Below are positions 7,381-10,771 of a stretch of 10,771 nucleotides of DNA, piece after piece. Source of the DNA: Lachnospiraceae bacterium (GTDB lineage Bacteria > Bacillota_A > Clostridia > Lachnospirales > Lachnospiraceae); assembly GCA_009774655.1 (NCBI GenBank), contig VSOD01000107.1, positions 1-10,771 of the forward strand, read 5' to 3'. Made by a program: the position numbers and the translations under genes. Position 1 is the first letter of the stretch; each line of letters begins with the position of its first letter. The notes below the pieces were generated by a model. It was not told where the DNA came from, searched no databases, and saw only the letters and a program-made list of their open reading frames with translations.

Positions 7381-8554
7381 AAAAAACCTCCAGGATCAAC
7401 TCATATAAAGCAGTCTCATCTACGTAAAATTCCTCAAACTGTTCTCCAGCAACGGTCTCTCCGGTCATTGTGTAGAAACTGTTATCGCTGAAACGGTAAT
7501 CCACAAGGAGCGGCGCCAGATAAGCCACTTCATCCAGAGAGACGTCAGTGACCATCTGCGGCATGACAGCCTGGTACAGATCCAGTATTACCGAAATATT
7601 TTCTTTTGCCGCTTTTTTTGCTGCCGCCACAAATCCGTTCAGATACTGCTTCTGTCTGGCAAGTCTTAAATCTGCCGAGCCAAACACAGTTGTATCACGG
7701 TACTGCACATACCAGAAAGCGGTTTTACCTGTCAGATGAACTTTCGCATCCTTTACAAGACTCTTATCCTTTCTGGTCAGATCTTCCAGAACCGTTACCT
7801 CCACACCTCCTACGGCGTCATTGATCGTAGAGATGGCTTTCATATTGACCGCCGCATATCCATGGATCGGCAGTCCGTAGAAAAGATTCTCTACCGCCTT
7901 CTTCTGGTATTCACAACTTTCTTCCATGCCGTCCCCGAAGCCATGCTGTACCGCAATCTGTGCCTTGACTGTAGCAGTCATATCACCGTTTTCATCATAA
8001 ATGGCAATATCAGTCATCGTATTTCTGTTGATCCCTACAATCTTCAAAGTCCGGTCAGATGGATCCACGACTACGAGAAACAACGCATCTGCCTGACCGC
8101 CGTCCGTCCCTTCCTCCGTTTTCTCCACATCTTTGTTCTTGTCGATTCCCATAACGAGAAAAGTAAGGATATCGCTTTTATACTCATAAATATTTCCCTG
8201 ATATCTGACCCATCCTTCCTTCCATTCTGTTTCTTCTTCCTCTTGCAGGACTTCTTCCGGAGCGGTCTTTATCATCTCAGGCTGTTTCCTGTCTGCCTTT
8301 TCATACAGACGGTTTTTCCCCATCGCTCTGACAATTCCGATTCCGCCCGTTATCATAAGGAGCAGTACCAAAAGACTTCCGGTTATGATCATAAGCCGTT
8401 TTCTTTGCAGGATTCTGTATTTTACGCGTGCCCGCCATTCTCTTTGCTTTCTTTTTTTGACCTGTCTGATATGTTCCTGGTTCTTTTTGTATCTGCTCGA
8501 AACTTTTTTCTTCTCTGGCAGTCCCAGATGTCGGAGCCAATCCTTTATCCACAT
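7355..8554 (-). CDS. LytR-CpsA-Psr (LCP) family protein, polymer-to-wall ligase
   Basis: A 399-residue membrane-anchored LCP protein. It has a very basic cytoplasmic N-terminus (1-53), one membrane span (about 54-73, MIITGSLLVLLLMITGG), an acidic linker, and an extracellular LCP domain from about 128 (DILTFLVMGID). Family landmarks are DALFLVVVDP (D146), INRNTMTDI (175-183), NDAVGGVEVTV (about 235-245), LTGKTAFWYVQYRDT (R266) and DLRLARQ (D275, R277, R280). Known members move undecaprenyl-linked glycopolymers onto peptidoglycan. The position where most members have R-D-T reads R-N-T here. As first gene of the operon it probably attaches the polymer built by the downstream enzymes. ATG at 8554 follows AAAAGGGG by 8 nt. 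The gene lies only 84 nt from the left recombination site, so its promoter could lie inside the recombinase cassette. Confidence 0.93.
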   Translation of the reverse strand: MWIKDWLRHLGLPEKKKVSSRYKKNQEHIRQVKKRKQREWRARVKYRILQRKRLMIITGSLLVLLLMITGGIGIVRAMGKNRLYEKADRKQPEMIKTAPEEVLQEEEETEWKEGWVRYQGNIYEYKSDILTFLVMGIDKNKDVEKTEEGTDGGQADALFLVVVDPSDRTLKIVGINRNTMTDIAIYDENGDMTATVKAQIAVQHGFGDGMEESCEYQKKAVENLFYGLPIHGYAAVNMKAISTINDAVGGVEVTVLEDLTRKDKSLVKDAKVHLTGKTAFWYVQYRDTTVFGSADLRLARQKQYLNGFVAAAKKAAKENISVILDLYQAVMPQMVTDVSLDEVAYLAPLLVDYRFSDNSFYTMTGETVAGEQFEEFYVDETALYELILEVFYEKVESME

Positions 8555-8787
8555 GACAGCTGCCCCTTTTGCCGCTATATAATACGCAATCGTCCAAAGA
8601 CCTGCTGAATTTTATTTGATGATTCGGGAAACAATACATTTCGTTAAATATCTCATTTTACGAAACAGGCCTCCAACATGTGAGAAAAAGCGCAACGGAT
8701 GAATTTCTGACAAGATTTTTGACGGCTGATCCGTGCCTCTCATTTCATGGATATTTGTGTCAAAGAAGACATGAAATACAGGTCCGA
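8555..8787. other. 233-nt gap between LCP gene and recombinase gene
   Basis: The gap contains the left recombination site (8639-8665), part of a nested inverted repeat at the recombinase stop, and the LCP leader. On the minus strand TATTATATAG at 8584-8575 could be a -10 element for the LCP gene, but I find no acceptable -35 at the right distance. A perfect TTGACA at 8763-8758 lacks a matching -10. No small gene with a convincing ribosome site was seen. Confidence 0.5.
8639..8665. repeat. Left recombination site of the recombinase cassette (IRL)
   Basis: A 27-bp imperfect palindrome: arm TTTCGTTAAAT (8639-8649), core ATCTC (8650-8654), arm ATTTTACGAAA (8655-8665); the arms differ at one position. 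Two inverted 11-bp half-sites round a short asymmetric core is the usual architecture of a tyrosine recombinase crossover site. The reverse complement of 8646-8665 is identical over 20 bp to 10092-10111. Confidence 0.85.
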
Positions 8788-8791
8788 TCAG
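8726..8791. repeat. Nested inverted repeat at the recombinase 3' end
   Basis: Outer arms CTGATC (8726-8731) and GATCAG (8786-8791) enclose inner arms ATTTCATG (8742-8749) and CATGAAAT (8770-8777), with a 20-nt middle. The recombinase stop codon lies in the outer arm. No U run follows, so it is not an obvious terminator. It could be a transcript-end hairpin or a protein-binding element beside the left crossover site. Confidence 0.4.
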
Positions 8792-9903
8792 AGAAGCACG
8801 GCATCATACTGCTGCATCAGCTGCCGCTTTTGTTGTATCGAAGAATGGACATAGAGCTTTAACGTCAGTTGAATACTGCTGTGTCCCAGTATCTCGCTCA
8901 GGCTTTTTACATCAAGTCCCAGGGAAACACATCTGGTGGCAAACGTATGACGGAGCAAATGAAAATTGAAGTATTCGATGCCGCACTTTCTCAGAATGCT
9001 CTTAAACCGGTACTGAATCGTACGTGGCTCAGCCCAGGCAGCTTTCACACCACTGACTACGTAATCTTCCTTTGCTTTCTCGTGCGGCCGCAGCATCGAA
9101 AGCAGTCCGGGCGGCAGCGGAATGATTCTGGACGAATCAGATGACTTTGGCATCTGCATCACAATCTGCGTTACAGCCTTTGTGTTTTCCTGCCTGATCT
9201 CATTCCGCACACGCAGTATGGTCTGCCTGATATACAAGTTACCTTCTTTCAGGTCAATATCTTTCCATCGCAGAGCACTCAGCTCTCCAACTCTTATTCC
9301 TGTATGCAATGCGATCATAATACCGAGACAGGTATCATCATCGCTGTTGGCATATAAATAATCCTGCAGAATCGACAGAGTCGCTTCGCTGGGCAGCATA
9401 ATCTTGTGCTGCTGCTCTTTGCTGACAGGATTCACCGGAACAGGCAGTCCGCCATCAAACTGCCTGTTGGCATAGATTATGATCCTGCGCACCATGGAAC
9501 AGATTTGAAACATGTAATTTCTGGAAAGCAGACTGCCGTCCTTCTGTCTTACCCTGCCGGCAAATTCATGCAGTGTTCGACTTGTAATCTGCCTGACGGG
9601 CATACTGCCCATACCGGGAATGATATATTTATTCAGCATTTGCCGGTATGCGGATACGGTACCCGCTTTCCAATAAACCGACTGTGACTGCATCCATGCC
9701 TCGGCCGTCTGTGCAAGTGTCTGGTCCTTCTGGCATCCGGCCTGCACTGCCAGCCGGGCTGTCATCATTTTCTGTTTTACTTCATGATAACTTTTCCCAT
9801 ATACCGAGCGATATTTTCTTTTGCCGGATTCACAGCTTTGCAGTATTCTTCCCTCCCATCTTCCATCCTTCCTCCTGTAAATGTTTTCTCCTCTTTTTGG
9901 CAT
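8788..9903 (-). CDS. Tyrosine recombinase (site-specific integrase/invertase)
   Basis: A 371-residue phage-integrase-family recombinase. The N-terminus (NIYRRKDGRWEGRI, 7-20) is the AP2-like arm-binding segment seen in Tn916-type integrases. A core-binding SAM-like helical domain follows (about 60-160), then the catalytic domain. All six catalytic residues are present: R204 (TGIRVGELSALRW), K253 (PKSSDSSR), H315 and R318 (FHLLRHTFATR), H341 (ILGHSSIQLTLKLY) and nucleophile Y351. It should cut and rejoin DNA through a covalent 3'-phosphotyrosine. The start is ATG at 9903, with AAAGGAG about 7 nt upstream; an open extension to 9969 crosses a palindrome and is not convincing. The gene lies wholly between two inverted copies of a palindromic site, with no other mobile-element genes nearby, so an invertase role is more likely than integration of a larger element. 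Confidence 0.95.
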   Translation of the reverse strand: MPKRGENIYRRKDGRWEGRILQSCESGKRKYRSVYGKSYHEVKQKMMTARLAVQAGCQKDQTLAQTAEAWMQSQSVYWKAGTVSAYRQMLNKYIIPGMGSMPVRQITSRTLHEFAGRVRQKDGSLLSRNYMFQICSMVRRIIIYANRQFDGGLPVPVNPVSKEQQHKIMLPSEATLSILQDYLYANSDDDTCLGIMIALHTGIRVGELSALRWKDIDLKEGNLYIRQTILRVRNEIRQENTKAVTQIVMQMPKSSDSSRIIPLPPGLLSMLRPHEKAKEDYVVSGVKAAWAEPRTIQYRFKSILRKCGIEYFNFHLLRHTFATRCVSLGLDVKSLSEILGHSSIQLTLKLYVHSSIQQKRQLMQQYDAVLL

Positions 9904-9953
9904 TTTACTTCTCCTTTCTTTGACGGAATTATTGACGGTCATCAGCCATATTT

Positions 9954-9990
9954 CTATAGTAAACGACATTAGAAATTTCGTTTACTATAG
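9954..9990. promoter_or_regulatory. Palindrome with 13-bp perfect arms upstream of the recombinase gene
   Basis: CTATAGTAAACGA (9954-9966) and TCGTTTACTATAG (9978-9990) are exact reverse complements separated by 11 nt. It sits 51 nt upstream of the recombinase start. The arms contain TCGTTTA, similar to the TTTCGTTAAAT half-site of the crossover sites, so it may be a recombinase-binding site used for autoregulation, a repressor operator, or an RNA stem in the leader. Confidence 0.6.
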
Positions 9991-10029
9991 TTCAAATCAA
10001 TTTCTGCATTCATTGACCAAATTTTTCGG

Positions 10030-10058
10030 TTGCTTTTTCTGTAGAAATGTAGTAATAT
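10030..10058 (+). promoter_or_regulatory. Candidate outward-facing promoter inside the invertible segment
   Basis: Plus strand TTGCTT (10030-10035), 17-nt spacer, TAATAT (10053-10058); the -35 is weak and the -10 fair. The spacer contains the short palindrome TTTCTGTAGAAA (10036-10047), a possible operator. It points rightwards across the right site into terminators. After inversion it would point at the LCP gene with a leader of about 140 nt. Only sequence resemblance supports it. Confidence 0.35.
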
Positions 10059-10091
10059 ACGGAATGGGATAAGCAACATGACATTTTTTTC

Positions 10092-10118
10092 TTTCGTAAA
10101 ATGAGATATTTTGTGAAA
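10092..10118. repeat. Right recombination site of the recombinase cassette (IRR)
   Basis: Arm TTTCGTAAAAT (10092-10102), core GAGAT (10103-10107), arm ATTTTGTGAAA (10108-10118). The inner-side arm is identical to its left-site counterpart; the outer arm differs from it at three positions. Its core is the reverse complement of the left core, so the two sites are inverted. Confidence 0.85.
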
Positions 10119-10128
10119 GAACTACAAT

Positions 10129-10151
10129 AAAAAAACGAGCTGAGCCCGTTT
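10129..10151 (-). terminator. Intrinsic terminator after the membrane-protein gene
   Basis: On the minus strand ACGGGC, loop TCA, GCTCGT (one G-U pair) form a stem, extended by flanking A/T pairs and followed at once by a run of seven T. It lies about 75 nt past the stop codon at 10223. It would also stop leftward transcripts from entering the invertible segment. Confidence 0.75.
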
Positions 10152-10156
10152 ACGAA

Positions 10157-10205
10157 AAAAGTGTTAAATCAACGGAAACAACTTCTCCATTGGTTTAACA
10201 CTTTT
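10157..10205. terminator. Long stem-loop, probable bidirectional terminator
   Basis: Arms at 10157-10172 and 10190-10205 pair over 16 bp (AAAAGTGTTAAA with TTTAACACTTTT, plus TCAA/TTGG with one G-U) around a 17-nt loop. On the minus strand the stem runs into six T. On the plus strand it ends in four T. It lies just after the stop of the membrane-protein gene and faces the rightward promoter candidate of the switch. Confidence 0.65.
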
Positions 10206-10222
10206 ATGATTTACAATAAATC

Positions 10223-10771
10223 TTACCGCAGATAATACACCCTGCAATACTTCTCCTCAAAGACTGGCTCCGCTCCGGCATACTTCATCGTACTGCTGCC
10301 GCTCACCCTGCCGATCTGCGCCTCCGCGTCTGCTCCGTCCGCAACATAGACCACCAGCGCTTCCGCCTCTTCGATCCGTTCCTCCGTTATTTTCTCCACG
10401 CTGTCAGCAGCTGCAAAATAAACCTCCGGATAGACGAACAGTTCATCCGCCACATCCCAGATACACCATTCCGCGCCCGGCTCATACAGATAGACTACCG
10501 GCGTGTTCTCCTGCCCCCTCTCCCTCGCGAACTCCAGCTGTTCCCTGTCCTCCGGATAAAGAAACACCACTTTTCCGGACAGAAGACCCGCCAGATCGAG
10601 CAGCAGACAGGCCGCGCCCGCTGCTATACAGAAATTCTCTTTCCGCCAGAGCTTGTTTCGCCGGTTGTTCAAATCCCCTGCTTTCTCCGGCAGCACCCGT
10701 TTCCACAGCACCCATACCGCCCGAAACAGAAGCAGTACGATCATCCCATAGACCGGCAGCTGATACCGGTT
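10223..10771 (-). CDS. C-terminal part of a polytopic membrane protein, possibly GT-C-like (5' end cut)
   Basis: The frame is open to the window edge, so the start is outside; 182 residues are visible. They begin NRYQLPVYGMIVLLLFRAVW. An R-Y-x-x-P-x-Y sequence leading into a membrane segment is common in the last third of GT-C-type or other lipid-linked sugar transferases. A second hydrophobic segment (about residues 46-65, FCIAAGAACLLLDLAGLLSG) follows. An approximately 115-residue soluble, acidic C-terminal domain then ends CRVYYLR. An ATG at 10744 is in frame but lies inside the hydrophobic region and has no good ribosome site. The base composition is clearly more GC-rich than the polymerase gene at the other end of the window. 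Function is not established. It is separated from the polysaccharide operon by terminators and the recombinase cassette. Confidence 0.7.
   Translation of the reverse strand, partial: NRYQLPVYGMIVLLLFRAVWVLWKRVLPEKAGDLNNRRNKLWRKENFCIAAGAACLLLDLAGLLSGKVVFLYPEDREQLEFARERGQENTPVVYLYEPGAEWCIWDVADELFVYPEVYFAAADSVEKITEERIEEAEALVVYVADGADAEAQIGRVSGSSTMKYAGAEPVFEEKYCRVYYLR

Larger units (their letters stand above)
8639..10118. mobile_element. Putative self-encoded invertible DNA segment
   Basis: A 1,480-bp segment bounded by two 27-bp palindromic sites in inverted relative orientation (20-bp perfect match), containing one intact tyrosine recombinase gene and regulatory sequence but no other gene. With inverted crossover sites a tyrosine recombinase inverts the DNA between them, and the asymmetric core (ATCTC versus GAGAT on the plus strand) fits this. 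Integrated elements usually have directly repeated att sites instead. The left end lies 84 nt from the start of the polysaccharide operon. Inversion itself is inferred, not seen. Confidence 0.7.
9904..10222. other. 319-nt regulatory region between recombinase gene and the membrane-protein gene
   Basis: No gene is supported here. From left to right it holds the recombinase ribosome site, a 13-bp-arm palindrome (9954-9990), a rightward promoter candidate (10030-10058), the right recombination site (10092-10118) and two terminator-like hairpins (10129-10205). I found no strong leftward promoter for the recombinase. TATAGT elements overlap the palindrome (for example 9989-9984) but lack good -35 partners. 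Confidence 0.6.

Noticed and set aside
7736..8608. 290-residue open frame on the plus strand
   Set aside because: It lies opposite the LCP gene, is rich in Phe, Leu, Ser, His and Arg in the way antisense frames are, and has no ribosome site or family motif. The minus frame is clearly the LCP protein.
8758..8763. Perfect TTGACA on the minus strand downstream of the recombinase gene
   Set aside because: No -10-like hexamer occurs 15-19 nt further on, so I do not call it a promoter for the LCP operon.
9904..9969. 22-residue N-terminal extension of the recombinase
   Set aside because: It runs into the palindrome, lacks a ribosome site, and the family N-terminus begins just after the ATG at 9903.
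8639..10118. att sites of an integrated prophage or conjugative element
   Set aside because: The two site copies are inverted rather than direct, and nothing but the recombinase gene lies between them; there are no excisionase, replication or transfer genes.
1..10771. CRISPR array, tRNA or rRNA genes
   Set aside because: No regularly spaced repeats and no tRNA-like or rRNA-like sequence were seen on either strand.

Overview
The window looks like part of a capsule or exopolysaccharide locus from a low-to-mid GC Gram-positive gut-type anaerobe. A Lachnospiraceae-like Clostridiales member is my best guess. The evidence is strong AGGAGG-type ribosome sites before nearly every gene, a LytR-CpsA-Psr (LCP) protein, a sortase-B-fold lipoprotein, and a lone tyrosine recombinase of Firmicutes type. 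Every convincing gene is on the minus strand, so the order of transcription runs from high to low coordinates.

Layout, in transcription order. (1) 10771-10223 is the C-terminal part of a polytopic membrane protein cut by the window edge, possibly a GT-C-like enzyme. It is closed off by two terminator-like hairpins (10205-10129). (2) 10118-8639 is a recombinase cassette: a complete tyrosine recombinase with all six catalytic residues, bounded by two 27-bp palindromic sites. The sites share a 20-bp perfect match in INVERTED orientation and an asymmetric 5-bp core (ATCTC at left, GAGAT at right). This is the arrangement of an invertible DNA switch that carries its own invertase. (3) 8554-1 is an apparently single operon: LCP protein, sortase-like lipoprotein lacking its catalytic residues, small secreted Ala/Ser/Val-rich protein, a roughly 250-nt structured gap, priming polyprenyl-phosphate sugar-1-phosphate transferase, GalE epimerase, GT4 glycosyltransferase, SAM methyltransferase, second GT4 glycosyltransferase, and a Wzy-like polymerase that runs off the left edge.

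How the genes fit together (inference from families). The priming transferase loads the first sugar on undecaprenyl phosphate, and GalE supplies UDP-galactose-type donors. The two GT4 enzymes and the methyltransferase extend and decorate the repeat unit. The Wzy-like protein polymerises it, and the LCP protein attaches the polymer to the cell wall. A Wzx flippase and the chain-length/tyrosine-kinase pair are not seen in the window.

The most interesting proposal is that the cassette at 8639-10118 is a phase switch for this operon. A candidate promoter near its right end (10030-10058) points away from the operon in the orientation given. Inversion would place it about 140 nt upstream of the LCP start codon. 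The inverted sites and the intact recombinase are seen directly. The promoter and the ON/OFF logic are inference. Further items of interest are the apparently dead sortase, a G9 tract inside the methyltransferase gene, and a UUCG-tetraloop hairpin before the priming transferase.
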